Part shown: one piece after another, positions 50,196 to 60,900 of the stretch
Layout of the letters: the number at the start of each line of letters is the position of its first letter
Position numbering within the stretch: the stretch's first letter is position 1
NCBI RefSeq assembly: GCF_014195505.1
Contig: NZ_JACIBV010000001.1
Span: forward strand, 1,364,001-1,428,000
Direction: 5' to 3'
Origin: Nonomuraea dietziae
GTDB lineage: Bacteria; Actinomycetota; Actinomycetes; Streptosporangiales; Streptosporangiaceae
Length of the DNA stretch: 64,000 bases
Notes under the pieces: generated by a model
Seen by the model: the letters and a program-made list of their open reading frames with translations, nothing else
The model's database searches: none
What the model was told of the DNA's origin: nothing
Made by a program: the position numbers and the translations under genes

Positions 50196-53072
50196 ATGCG
50201 ATGGGTTCGACTGTTAGTTGCGTCAATGCTGGCGCTGGCCGGGGCGACACTCTCGGGTGTCGCGCCGGCCCAGGCGGAGACCGTGGAGGTCACCGTCCAC
50301 CTCTACCGGGTGGTGGAGTTGTCGTGCGACGAGGGCGCCGGCGAGGCGTGCGGCAACGACTACTACCCGAAATTCGAGATCGATCATCAAGGGCTGTTCG
50401 ATGGCAGGGACACGTACTGCTGCGCCCATGGCGGCGACTTCAGGACCAACTGGGTCTACAAGAAGACGATCGACACCAGCCACAATCCGGTCCGGATCCA
50501 GATGCAGCTGTGGGATCAGGATGACCTCACCCAGGACGGGCCCATCAGGTGGACGAAGGGCGGCAGCGCCTCCCTGGATCTCGACTTCAACCTGGACACC
50601 TGCGTGTTCACCGGCGGCGGGCTGACCACTCAGCAGGGCGCCAACCATCCGACGCTCGCGGGAGAGAGTGAGGGGACAGGGGAGGACTCGGCCCGCGGCT
50701 TCTTCACGATCACCACTCCTGACTGCATGGCGCCCTCCCGCGACGCCGACAGCGACGGCGACGGCCTGATGAACAGCTGGGAGACCCAGGGGCGGGGCCT
50801 CGACGTCAACAACGACGACCCGGTCGATCTGGCTCTGGGTGACGCGCCGTTCAACGCCGTGCCGTATCGCAAGGACCTGTTCGTCGAGGCCGACTATATG
50901 GAGGGGCACAAGCCGCAGGACGGCGTGCTCAAGGAAGTGGTGGAGGCCTTCGCCAACGCTCCGGTCGATCCCTACCCCGACCCCGCGGATCCGACGAAGA
51001 CGAGGTTCCGCGGGATCGCGCTGCACGCCATGGAGGGCGAGCAGCTGCCGGAGGTGAAGAAGATCAAATTCTCGAACCCGATCGACGGTGACCAGAACGA
51101 CTTCAACGACTTCAAGAACGGCAACCCGGTCGTCAAGGAGCCCGGCAGGTGCTCGGGCCGCTTCGGCGCCCCGGCCGACCGGTCCAGCCAGAACTGCGTC
51201 CACATCCTGGAGGCCCGGAAGCAGGCCTTCCGCTACATGATCTTCGCGCACTCCTACGAGGAGAGCCCGAAGTCATCCGGCAGGGCGGAGATCGATGTGA
51301 ACACCCTCGTGGGCGGCAACGACTTCATCGTCACCGTCGGCTCATGGTCGGACTTCACCGACGTGGGCGGACGCAAGAGCGCGGAGGCCGCCACGTTCAT
51401 GCACGAGCTGGGGCACACGCTCGGCCTGGGGCACGGCGGCGACGACTCCGTCAACTGCAAGCCCAACTACCTCAGCGTGATGAACTACACCCTCCAGTTT
51501 GACACGCAGTACACCTCGAGGCCGCTCGACTACGCCAACGTGGCCAAGGGCACTGTCCTGCGCACCGAGCTGGACGAGGCGCACCTCAACGAGAACGACG
51601 GTGTGCACGGCAAGCCCGACCCGGATCGCACCCTCGTGTACGGCGTCGGCGGCAAGATCAGAACCGCGACCGCGACCGACGGGCCCACCGACTGGAACGG
51701 CGTCAACGGCGACAAGGAGGATGACGTCTCCGCCGACATCAACCTCATCGAGGTCATCAAACCAGGCTGCGACGCGGGCACAGGGGACACACTGCGCGGT
51801 CACGACGACTGGTCGCACCTGCAGTACAACCCCCGCCTGCACACCGTCTTCTTCGGCGACGGTCCCCGGCTCAACCTGCCGGAGGAGCTGACGGAGGACA
51901 ACATCAAAGCGATGTTCCAGAAGGCCGACCTGAAGGTCACTAAGACGGCCGACCAGGCCGAGGCGGTCGGCGGGGACACGATCGGCTACACGGTGGCGGT
52001 GACCAACCTCGGTCCCGGCACTGCCACCAAGCTCTCACTCACCGACACGCTGCCCGACGGCACCAAGCAGCAGCGCTCGCTGCCCGACCTGGGCAACGGC
52101 GCCGTCAACACGATCACGCCGAAGTTCACCTACGAGGTGCCCTGCGACACGAGCGACGGCACCGTGCTCACCAACAGCGTGACGGTGACGGGAACCGACA
52201 CCGACGGCGTGCCGGACCCCACGCTCAGCGACAACACCGCTCAGGCCAAGACCATGGTGCGGGCCCCGGTGCTGACCGTGAGCCAGAAGGCCACAGCCAC
52301 CGTCAACGCGGGCGAGGCCATCACCTACACCATCACCTACGCCAACACCGGCGGAGGCGCCGCCTCGAAGGTCGCCGTCACCGCCACGCTGCCCCCGGGC
52401 GTCTACTACAGCGCCGCCCTCGACCTGGGCGCCGGGCCGGAACCGAGCTCGGTGACGCTCAACGCGGACGGCACCAGGACGCTGGTCTGGAACCAGGCGG
52501 CGCTTCCCGCGCAGTCGGGTGATAAGACCATATCCTTCACGGCCAGGCCGACTCTGCTGGCGCTCGCCGGCACCAGCTACGCGGGCCAGATCTCGGTGAG
52601 CTACACGAACAGCACCGGCGCCTGCACCTTCGAGCCCGTCACGAGCTCGGCCACGACCACGGTGACGGTCGTGCCGCCCACGCGCGACCCGAAGTCCAAG
52701 GGGTTCTGGAAGAACCACGAGGACCTGTGGACGAGCGAGTTCCTCGCCCGGATCCAGGCCACCGACCAGCGCTACGACACCGACAGGAGCGGGGGGATCT
52801 CCGCCTCCGAGGTCACCACGGCCTTCGGGGGGGACAACGCTCCCAAGTCCGTGCTCCTGGAGCATCTTCTGGGCACGTACTTCAACCTGGGCACGCGGCG
52901 GATCAACGCGGGCACGGGCATCACCTCGCCCGTGGGAGGCACCGTGCGGGAGGCCGTCCTGTACGCGCACGGCACCCTGCTGCTGCCGGTCGACTCCGGC
53001 ACGGCGGCGCGCTACAGCCAGACCATCGGTGTGCTGGACGACATCAACGCGAACAAGATCGAAGCGTACTGA
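50196..53072 (+). CDS. Large secreted metzincin-like metalloprotease with DUF11 repeats
   Basis: 958 residues from ATG 50196 (ATG 50148 is in frame but lacks a signal-peptide start). Sec signal peptide (MRWVRLLVASMLALAG) cut after AQA. An N-terminal beta domain with paired Cys is followed by a calcium-binding stretch DADSDGDGLMNSWE. The zinc site is H403-E-L-G-H-T-L-G-L-G-H413, with a Met-turn SVM429NY, so metzincin clan. Residues ~580-830 are two DUF11-type beta-sandwich repeats (KADLKVTKTADQAEAVGGDTI; VLTVSQKATATVNAGEAI). The C-terminus has KGFWKNHEDLW and an EF-hand-like DTDRSGGISASEV. An extracellular protease role is likely; the substrate is unknown. Confidence 0.85.
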   Translation: MRWVRLLVASMLALAGATLSGVAPAQAETVEVTVHLYRVVELSCDEGAGEACGNDYYPKFEIDHQGLFDGRDTYCCAHGGDFRTNWVYKKTIDTSHNPVRIQMQLWDQDDLTQDGPIRWTKGGSASLDLDFNLDTCVFTGGGLTTQQGANHPTLAGESEGTGEDSARGFFTITTPDCMAPSRDADSDGDGLMNSWETQGRGLDVNNDDPVDLALGDAPFNAVPYRKDLFVEADYMEGHKPQDGVLKEVVEAFANAPVDPYPDPADPTKTRFRGIALHAMEGEQLPEVKKIKFSNPIDGDQNDFNDFKNGNPVVKEPGRCSGRFGAPADRSSQNCVHILEARKQAFRYMIFAHSYEESPKSSGRAEIDVNTLVGGNDFIVTVGSWSDFTDVGGRKSAEAATFMHELGHTLGLGHGGDDSVNCKPNYLSVMNYTLQFDTQYTSRPLDYANVAKGTVLRTELDEAHLNENDGVHGKPDPDRTLVYGVGGKIRTATATDGPTDWNGVNGDKEDDVSADINLIEVIKPGCDAGTGDTLRGHDDWSHLQYNPRLHTVFFGDGPRLNLPEELTEDNIKAMFQKADLKVTKTADQAEAVGGDTIGYTVAVTNLGPGTATKLSLTDTLPDGTKQQRSLPDLGNGAVNTITPKFTYEVPCDTSDGTVLTNSVTVTGTDTDGVPDPTLSDNTAQAKTMVRAPVLTVSQKATATVNAGEAITYTITYANTGGGAASKVAVTATLPPGVYYSAALDLGAGPEPSSVTLNADGTRTLVWNQAALPAQSGDKTISFTARPTLLALAGTSYAGQISVSYTNSTGACTFEPVTSSATTTVTVVPPTRDPKSKGFWKNHEDLWTSEFLARIQATDQRYDTDRSGGISASEVTTAFGGDNAPKSVLLEHLLGTYFNLGTRRINAGTGITSPVGGTVREAVLYAHGTLLLPVDSGTAARYSQTIGVLDDINANKIEAY

Positions 53073-53079
53073 CCGGGCC

Positions 53080-53108
53080 GGCGCGTCCCACGATGCGTGG
53101 GACGCGCC
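53080..53108 (+). terminator. Strong terminator after the metalloprotease gene
   Basis: GGCGCGTCCCAC (53080-53091) pairs perfectly with GTGGGACGCGCC (53097-53108), with a 5-nt loop, 8 bp past the stop. The rest of the gap to 53278 shows no gene. Confidence 0.8.
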
Positions 53109-53278
53109 CTCCGGGCAGCCATGACCGGTCGGCGCCACGCGGCGACGGCGTCGGACGTGTTCCGGCCGTCGCCGCTCAGCGTGATCTCGGGCCTCCCCGA
53201 CCCGCCGGCCGACGACCGGGCACCCCCTGACCATCCTGCCGTCATCTCCGTGCCACCCAGGCGGTCTACCGTGCGCGC

Positions 53279-54382
53279 ATGATGATCCGCAGGCTACTCG
53301 TGGGCGCGCTGGCCGTCCTGACGAGCGGTACCGTCGCCGTTGTGCTGTTCCAGTCCGACCCCGCCACGGCCGAGCGCCGTGCACAGGCTCCCATCGTGAT
53401 CGGCCATCGTGGCGCCAGCGCCCACCGCCCCGAGCACACACTGTTGTCGTACGAGGCCGCCATCGCCATGGGCGCCGACTACATCGAGCCCGACCTGGTC
53501 TCCACCAAGGACCACGTCCTGGTGGCCCGTCACGAGAACGAGATCTCCGGCACCACCGACGTGGCCTCCCGGCCCGAGTTCGCCGATCGGCGCACCACCA
53601 AGACGATCGACGGCAGGGCGGTCACCGGCTGGTTCACCGAGGACTTCACCCTCGCCGAGCTCAAGACGCTGCGCGCCAAGGAACGCGTGCCCGACCTGCG
53701 CCCCGACAACGCCGCCTTCGACGGGCTGGCGGAGATCCCCACGTTCGAGGAGGTCGTCCGCCTCGCACAGCGCCACGGCGTGGGCGTCTACCCCGAGACC
53801 AAGCACCCGACCTACTTCGACTCCATCGGCCTGTCGCTGGAGGAGCCGCTGCTGGAGGTGCTGAACACCCACAGGGTGCGCAAGGCCTTCATCCAGTCGT
53901 TCGAGACCGCCAACCTGCGCGACCTGCGCGCCAAGACCAGACTGCCGCTGATCCAGCTGATCACCTGGGGCGGCGCGCCGTACGACTGGACGGCCGCCGG
54001 CGATCCGCGCACCTATGACGACATGGTCAAGCCGGAAGGTCTGCGCGAGGTGGCCGCGTACGCCGACGGGATCGGCGTGGACACCCGCAGGGTCGTGCCC
54101 GTCGGCCCGGACGGCAGGCTGCAGCAGCCGACCACGCTGATCGCCGACGCCCATCGGAGGCGACTGCTGGTGCACGTCTGGACGGTGCGCAACGAGAACT
54201 CCCAGCTGCCCCTCGACCACCGGCTCGGCGACCCGGCCAGCCCGGTCTTCTCCAGGGCCACGGGTGACGTGATGGGCTGGCTGCGCAGGCTCGTGGAGCT
54301 CGGCATCGACGGGGCGTTCTGCGACGACCCCGGCATGGGCAGGGCCGTGATCACCCGGCAGGCCGCACGCCCTGGCGGGTGA
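53279..54382 (+). CDS. glpQ: Secreted glycerophosphodiester phosphodiesterase
   Basis: 367 residues. A signal peptide (MMIRRLLVGALAVLTSGTVAV) precedes the GDPD barrel. Catalytic motifs: IGHRGASAHRPEHT (His43, Arg44), DYIEPDLV (Glu and Asp), ARHEN (second His), YPETKHP, and the C-terminal VHVWTVRNEN. It releases glycerol 3-phosphate from extracellular glycerophosphodiesters. The length matches exported GlpQ-type enzymes. It is a single-gene unit between two strong terminators. Confidence 0.93.
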   Translation: MMIRRLLVGALAVLTSGTVAVVLFQSDPATAERRAQAPIVIGHRGASAHRPEHTLLSYEAAIAMGADYIEPDLVSTKDHVLVARHENEISGTTDVASRPEFADRRTTKTIDGRAVTGWFTEDFTLAELKTLRAKERVPDLRPDNAAFDGLAEIPTFEEVVRLAQRHGVGVYPETKHPTYFDSIGLSLEEPLLEVLNTHRVRKAFIQSFETANLRDLRAKTRLPLIQLITWGGAPYDWTAAGDPRTYDDMVKPEGLREVAAYADGIGVDTRRVVPVGPDGRLQQPTTLIADAHRRRLLVHVWTVRNENSQLPLDHRLGDPASPVFSRATGDVMGWLRRLVELGIDGAFCDDPGMGRAVITRQAARPGG

Positions 54383-54403
54383 GCCCCCGGGCTGCCCGCA
54401 CCA

Positions 54404-54432
54404 GCCCTCGCCGGCCTCTGGCCGGCGAGGGC
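54404..54432 (+). terminator. Strong terminator after the phosphodiesterase gene
   Basis: GCCCTCGCCGGCC (54404-54416) pairs perfectly with GGCCGGCGAGGGC (54420-54432), a 13-bp stem with a 3-nt loop. Confidence 0.8.
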
Positions 54433-54633
54433 ACCCGATACCCGGCGCCGCAAGAACGCGGCGGATATCTTCACGCCTCCCCGACGCCTGAAGAAATCTT
54501 TGAACAGAATGATCAAAAGTATGGACAGACAGGTGAGGCCGGGTGAAAATCCGATCGTCAATCGAAGATCGCGGAAACGCCGGGCGGGTGCTCCGTCCCG
54601 CGCGTAACCCCTGCTCACCATGGGCGAGGATGT
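54433..54633 (+). promoter_or_regulatory. Leader and probable promoter region of the LamG-RHS operon
   Basis: A 200-bp stretch with an AT-rich core at 54490-54530. It contains the inverted repeat TTTGA-N9-TCAAA (54499-54517), and TTGAAC at 54500-54505 as a possible -35. GAGGA lies 6 bases before the ATG at 54634. No clear -10 at standard spacing. Confidence 0.35.
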
Positions 54634-57600
54634 ATGCGGGTACTGCGTGGGCTGTTCACGGCGACACTGATCTTAGCGATCTCTCCGGCGGTGCCCGCCC
54701 AGGCGGGCGCAGTGCCGGAGCCACCTCCGAGAGCGGTGGAGGAGCAGTCGACGACCGAGGCGTCCGCGGTCGCGGCGGCGCGCCACACCGGTCAGCCTGT
54801 CGAGATCGAGTCCATGCGCACCGAGACCCGCCAGGTCTTCGCCAAGCCGGACGGCACCCTCGTCCTGGAGCACAACGTACGCCCTGTCCGCGTACGCCGG
54901 TCAGGCGGCTGGGTCCCCGTCGACACCACTCTGCGCCTCAACCCCGACGGCACGGTCAGCCCGGCCGCGGCGGCGGTCGGGCTCACGTTCTCCGGCGGCG
55001 GCAGCGCCCCGCTGGCCAGGCTGTCGCGCGGCGCCAAGTCCCTGGAACTCGGCTGGCGGGGCGCGCTGCCCAAGCCCACGCTGAAGGGCGACACCGCCAC
55101 CTACGCCGAGGTCATGCCGGGCGTCGACCTCCAGGTCACCGCGGACGTGGACGGCTTCTCCCACGTCCTGGTGGTCAAGTCGCGAGCCGCCGCGGCGAGC
55201 ATGACGGAGCTGACCTTCCCGCTGTCCGCCTCCGGCCTGTCGGTGAAGGCCGACAGGGCGGGCAACCTCGAGGCCACCGACAGGAACGAGGGCACGATCT
55301 TCATCGCGCCCACCCCGAAGATGTGGGACTCCGAGGGAATCACGAGCCCGCAGGCGCTCAAGGAAGGCCGCTCCCCCGAGGCCCGCGAGGCCGCGATGGG
55401 TGTGGAGCTGACGGGCAGGCAGCTGCGGCTCAAGCCGGACAGGAAGATGATGACGGACCCGAAGACCCGGTTCCCCGTCTACCTGGATCCCTACTTCTCC
55501 GCCGCGCGCAACGCCTGGACGGCGGTCTGGAGCAACTGGCCCAACTCCAACTACCTCAACTCCAGCGACGTCGCCAGGGTCGGCCACGTCGAGTCGCAGA
55601 AGAACCGCTCGTTCTACCAGATGAACACCGGCTCGACCATCCACGGCAAGCAGATCATCAAGGCGACGCTGCGCACGTACGAGACGTGGTCGTACTCGTG
55701 CAGCGCTCGCAAGGTCGAGGCCTGGGCGACCAACCCCATCGGCAAGAGCACCACCTGGAACAACCAGCCCACCTGGGTCAGGCTGCTCTCCACGGTGAAC
55801 GTGGCCAAGGGCTGGGGCCCTGCCTGCCTGCCAGGCGGCGTCGAGTTCGACGTCACCTCGCAGGTCGTGGACGCCGCCGCCAAGAAGTGGCCCAACGTCA
55901 CCATCGGCCTGCGCGCCACCAGCGAGACCGACGTGTACGCCTGGAAGAAGTTCAAGAACAACCCCAGCCTGGTCATCGAGTACAACTCGCTGCCCAGCGC
56001 CCCGGTGGCGGCCGACGTCTGGTCGGACCCCGGCGGCCCCTGCGTCTCCGGCGACGACCGGCCGATCATCAGCACCGCCGCACCGAAGCTGTGGGCCAAG
56101 CTGAGGGACACCGACAACTCCGTCCGCGGCCGCTTCGAGTGGTACAACGCGGCCGGGGTGAAGACGGGCGAGCACCTCACCCCCTTGGGGTCGTCGGGCG
56201 CCGCCTACTACGCGACGATCCCGGTGAGCCTGTACGCCGACGGCGCGCTGATCCGCTGGCGGGCCCGCGCCGAGGACGGCAAGGCCACCAGCGCGTGGAG
56301 CCCCTGGTGCGAGGCCACCGTGGACGCCACGGCCCCCAGCAGGGAGCCGGCGGTCTCCTCGCCGCAGTACACGGAGAACGGCTGGAGCGACGGGGTCGGT
56401 CTGCCCGGCACGTTCACGTTCGCCCCGAACGGCGTCTCCGACGTCGCCGCCTACGTCTGGGGCCTCGACTCCACGCCCAGGACGGAGGTCGCCCCCGGCC
56501 AGGACGGCAGCGCCACCATCGCGCTGACACCGCGCCACGACGGCCCCAACGTCCTGTCGGTCCGCAGCAAGGACCGCGCGGGCCAGCTCGGGCCCATCCG
56601 CACCTACGTCTTCAACGTCAACGCGGGCAAGGGCCCCAGCGGGCACTGGTCGCTGGACGAGGGTCAGGGCAGCGTGGCGGCCGACACCGCGCAGGCCCAC
56701 CCCGCGACGCTGTACGGAGCGGCGTGGACCTCCGGCAGGACCGGCACGGCGCTCAGACTGGCCAACGCCTACGCCCAGACCTCCGGCCCCGTCATCGACA
56801 CCAGCCGCAACTTCACCGTCAGCGCCTGGGCCCGCCTGACCGGCACGGCCGCCTCCGCCACCGCCGTCACCCAGGAGGGCGGCAGGACGGGCGCGTTCTC
56901 GCTGCAGTACGCCAAGGCCGACGACCGCTGGGCGCTGACCGTGGCGGGCTCGGACGCGGACGGCGCGCCTGCGGTGCGCGCCCTGTCCACGGCCGCGCCG
57001 AGGCTGAACGAGTGGACCCACCTGACCGGCGTCTACGACTCGGCGGCCGGCCAGATCTCGCTCTACGTGAACGGCAGACTGGAGGCCACGGTCGCCGTCA
57101 CGCCGCCGTGGAGCGCCGCAGGCCCTCTGACGATCGGCAGGGGGAAGGTCAACGGGGCGGCTTCGGAGTACTGGCCAGGCGACGTCGACGAGGTGCGGGT
57201 CTACGGCCGCGCCATGTTCGCCGACGAGATCGCCGACCTGGTCAACAGCGCTGCCACGCTGGTCGGCCACTGGAGGCTGGATGAGGAGTCCGGCTTGTCG
57301 GCGGCCGACGCCTCGGGCCGGGCGACGGCCGCGACGCTCGCCGGAGCCGCCTCGTGGACGTCGGGCTGGCTGGACGGCGCGCTCGCGCTCGACGGCGTCA
57401 ACGGTTACGCGCAGACGACCGCGCCCGTGGTCAACACCAGGACCGGGTTCACCGTGGCCGCCTGGGCCCAGCTCGACTACCTGCCCACCCGTGACACGAC
57501 GGCCGTGGCCCAGCCGGGCAGCAGGGCCGCCGGATTCCAGCTCGGCTTCGACAAGGAACAGGGACGGTGGACCCTCGGCATGGCCGCCGCCGACACCGAC

Positions 57601-57897
57601 ACCGCCGCTCTCGTCCGCACCCGCTCCGACGACATCCCCAACCCGCTGGAGTGGGCCCACATCGCCGGCGTGTACGACCCGCTGGCCGGTCAGCTCCGCG
57701 TCTACGTCAACGGCCGCCTGTCCACCACCACCGTCACCGACCACCTGAGCGCGTGGAACGCCACCGGCCCGCTGCAACTGGGCCGGACCAAGACCGCGGG
57801 CACCTTCACCGGCTTCTGGCCGGGGGCGGTGGACGACGTCCGCGCCTATGACGGCGTCCTGAGCGCCGAGCACATCGCACAGCTAGCCGCCCAGTAA
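54634..57897 (+). CDS. Secreted multi-domain protein with DNRLRE-like region and two LamG domains
   Basis: 1087 residues. Sec signal peptide (MRVLRGLFTATLILAI) cut after AQA near 25. Residues ~60-285 resemble the N-terminal domain seen on actinomycete RHS and wall-associated proteins (RVRRSGGWVPVDTTLRLNPDG). Residues ~285-455 are a DNRLRE-like beta domain (QKNRSFYQMNTG, TTWNNQPTW, FDVTSQVVDAA). Two LamG/concanavalin-type domains follow, at ~670-865 (GHWSLDEGQGSVAADTAQ) and ~870-1085 (GHWRLDEESGLSAADASG), near-copies of each other. No catalytic motif is seen. It lies 33 bp upstream of the RHS gene in one operon, so it is probably a surface partner or adhesin for it. Confidence 0.85.
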   Translation: MRVLRGLFTATLILAISPAVPAQAGAVPEPPPRAVEEQSTTEASAVAAARHTGQPVEIESMRTETRQVFAKPDGTLVLEHNVRPVRVRRSGGWVPVDTTLRLNPDGTVSPAAAAVGLTFSGGGSAPLARLSRGAKSLELGWRGALPKPTLKGDTATYAEVMPGVDLQVTADVDGFSHVLVVKSRAAAASMTELTFPLSASGLSVKADRAGNLEATDRNEGTIFIAPTPKMWDSEGITSPQALKEGRSPEAREAAMGVELTGRQLRLKPDRKMMTDPKTRFPVYLDPYFSAARNAWTAVWSNWPNSNYLNSSDVARVGHVESQKNRSFYQMNTGSTIHGKQIIKATLRTYETWSYSCSARKVEAWATNPIGKSTTWNNQPTWVRLLSTVNVAKGWGPACLPGGVEFDVTSQVVDAAAKKWPNVTIGLRATSETDVYAWKKFKNNPSLVIEYNSLPSAPVAADVWSDPGGPCVSGDDRPIISTAAPKLWAKLRDTDNSVRGRFEWYNAAGVKTGEHLTPLGSSGAAYYATIPVSLYADGALIRWRARAEDGKATSAWSPWCEATVDATAPSREPAVSSPQYTENGWSDGVGLPGTFTFAPNGVSDVAAYVWGLDSTPRTEVAPGQDGSATIALTPRHDGPNVLSVRSKDRAGQLGPIRTYVFNVNAGKGPSGHWSLDEGQGSVAADTAQAHPATLYGAAWTSGRTGTALRLANAYAQTSGPVIDTSRNFTVSAWARLTGTAASATAVTQEGGRTGAFSLQYAKADDRWALTVAGSDADGAPAVRALSTAAPRLNEWTHLTGVYDSAAGQISLYVNGRLEATVAVTPPWSAAGPLTIGRGKVNGAASEYWPGDVDEVRVYGRAMFADEIADLVNSAATLVGHWRLDEESGLSAADASGRATAATLAGAASWTSGWLDGALALDGVNGYAQTTAPVVNTRTGFTVAAWAQLDYLPTRDTTAVAQPGSRAAGFQLGFDKEQGRWTLGMAAADTDTAALVRTRSDDIPNPLEWAHIAGVYDPLAGQLRVYVNGRLSTTTVTDHLSAWNATGPLQLGRTKTAGTFTGFWPGAVDDVRAYDGVLSAEHIAQLAAQ

Positions 57898-57930
57898 CTC
57901 CCGCACCGCACCCCCGACTGGGAGAGGTTC

Positions 57931-60900
57931 ATGGACCTGCCGGATGAGTTAGAGCTGCCCGAATCCCGCTGGAATCGCACTCCTCCGCCCGAAGAACCCG
58001 AGCTTCCCGACCCCTCGTGGAACCGTTTCCAGGAGCCCAGGCGCGAGTCGCCCTGGCCCCGCAGGATCGCCACCACGCTCTCCGTCCTCCTCGTCGTGCA
58101 GCTGGTGCAGACCTTGCCCGCCTCGGCCGCCTCTCGCCCCGCCCCGTCCGTGCAGAAGGAGAAGCCGGTCAAGGGACAGGCGGTCCCCGTCCTTGCGCCG
58201 ATGGCCGATCCCGTCCAGAAACAGGTGTGGAAAGCGCCGCCAAGGGTCGCCTGGCCCAAACCCCAGAAGGCCGAGCTGGGCGGCGGCGCCGCCACCCTGG
58301 CGGCCGGCTTCCCCGTCAAGCTGGCTCCCGCGCGGGGGGAGGCCAGAGCCGCGGCCGCCGCCGAGCCGGTGAGCGTGGAACTGCTCGACACCGAGCTGCT
58401 CGGCCTGGCGATGCGCGTCTCCCCCGGCCAGGGCGTCGCGGCCGCCGGGGCGGCGAAGAAGACCCGCCTGCAGATCGACTACTCCGGCTTCCGTCACGCC
58501 TACGGCGGCGACTACGGCGCCAGGCTGCGGATGGTCAAGGTGGACGAATGCGCGCTCGACGCGGCCGCCGCGAACTGCGCGGCGCCCGAGCCGGTGAAGA
58601 GCGAGAACGACGCCAAGGCCGGCACCCTGACCGCCGAGGTCGAGACAGGCGCGGTGTACGCGCTCACGGCCGCCGCCTCCGGGCAGTCGGGCGACCATTC
58701 GGCCACCTCCCTGTCCCCCTCCGCCGACTGGAGCGTCGGCACCCAGACCGGCGACTTCACCTGGGGCTACGACATGCGCACGCCGCCCGCGCTGGGTGGC
58801 GACGAGCCGGAGATCTCCCTGGGCTACTCCTCGCAGAGCGTGGACGGCCGCACCGCCTCCACCAACAACCAGGCGTCGTGGGCCGGTGACGGCTTCGAGC
58901 TCAACCCGGGCGGCTACATCGAGCGCCGCTACAAGTCCTGCATGATCGACGGCAAGAAGACCGGCGACCTGTGCTGGGACCAGGACAACGCCACCCTGTC
59001 GCTCGGCGGCTCCGCCGTGGAGCTGGTCAAGGACGCCACCACCAAGCAGTGGCGGCCCAAGCGCGACGACGGCACCCGCATCGAGTACCTCACAGGGGCC
59101 GCCAACGGCGACAACAACGGCGAGTACTGGCGCGTCACCACCTCCGACGGCACCCAGTACACCTTCGGACTCAACCGCCTGCCCGGCTGGGTGACCGGCA
59201 AGCCGGAGACCAAATCGGTCCAGACGGTGCCGGTGTTCGGCAACAACAGCGGCGAGCCCTGCTACTCCAGCACCCCTGCCAACGCCTGGTGCCAGCAGGC
59301 CTACCGGTGGAACCTCGACTACGCCGTGGACCCCCACGGGAACGCGACCACGTACTGGTACGAGCGCGAGACCAACCACTACGGCCGCAACTCCAAGCCT
59401 GAGCTGGGCACGCCGTACGTCCGAAACGCCTACCTCGCCCGCATCGACTACGGCTACCTGCAGGGCGAGCTGTTCACCAAGGCCCCTGCCTCCCGCGTGC
59501 TGTTCGAGGTGGCCGAGCGCTGCCTGCCCAGCGGCACCGTCACCTGCGCCGCCGACCAGCTCAAGAAGGAGACCGCCAGTCACTGGCCGGACGTCCCGTT
59601 CGACCAGATCTGCGACGCCGGAGTGAAGTGCGTCGACCGCACGACGCCGACGTTCTTCACCCGCAAGCGGCTGACCAAGGTCACCACCCAGGTCCGCAAC
59701 GCCGCCGGCCAGTACTACGCGGTGGACTCCTGGGCGCTGACCCACCAGTTCCCCGCCACGGGCGACGGCCTCAGCCCGTCGCTGTGGCTGGCCTCTGTCC
59801 AGCAGACCGGCCACGTGGGCGGCACGATCACGCTGCCCAAGACCACCTTCATCGGCGTCCAGCTCCCCAACAGGGTGGACGCCACCGAGGGCCGCGCCCC
59901 GCTGGTCAAGTGGCGCGTCCAGTCGGTCGACAACGGGACCGGCGGCGAGCTGCGGGTCAACTACGCCCCCGCCGACTGCGCGCCGGGCGCGCTGCCGGCA
60001 CCTGACAAGAACACCAGGCGGTGCTTCCCGCAGCGCTGGACGCCGCAGAACGAGACCGAGGTCACCGACTGGTTCCACAAGTACGTGGTGTCGCAGACGA
60101 TCGAGGTGGACCGCGTCGCGGCCTCGCCCAACGTGGTCACCAGCTACGAGTACCTGGACGGCGCCGCCTGGCACTACGCCGACAACATCCTCGTCAAGCC
60201 CGAGCACCGCACGTGGTCGGACTTCCGGGGGTTCGGCCGGGTACGGGTGCGTGAGGGCGACGGGCAGGACACCAAGCGCACGCTGACCGAGTTCCGGTAC
60301 TTCCGCGGCATGCACGGCGACAAGCAGGCCGACGGCTCCAGGCGCAGCGTGCAGATCGAGGACTCCGAGGGCGGCAAGCTGGACGACCTCGACCAGTACT
60401 CCGGCTTCGAGCGCGAGGAGATCCTCTACGACGGCGACGGCGGGGCCGTCCTGAAGGCGTCCGCCGAGCAGCCGTGGTCGGTGAAGACCGCCGAGTCGAC
60501 GCAGGGCGGCGTCACCAAGACCGCGCACGTGGTCGAGGCCAAGTCCATGGTCACCCGTACCGCGCTGCCGGGCGGTAGCTGGCGGCGGACCGGCGAGGAG
60601 CGCTCCTACGACACCAGGGGCCTGCTCACCCAGGTGGAGGAGAAGGGCGACCTGGCCTCGCCCGACGACGACCAGTGCACGAGCTACACCTACGCCCGCA
60701 ACGACGCGAGCTGGATGCTCGACTATCCCAGCCGCGTCCAGAAGATCGCCGCGAGCTGCGGCACCCCCGTGTCCACGCTGGCCGCCGGTGAGCTGATCTC
60801 CGACGAGAAGGTCCAGTACGACGGCAAGGCGTACGGCCAGGCACCGAGCAAGGGCGATGTGACCTCGGTCCAGCAGATCGTCTCAGGGGACGGCGCGACG

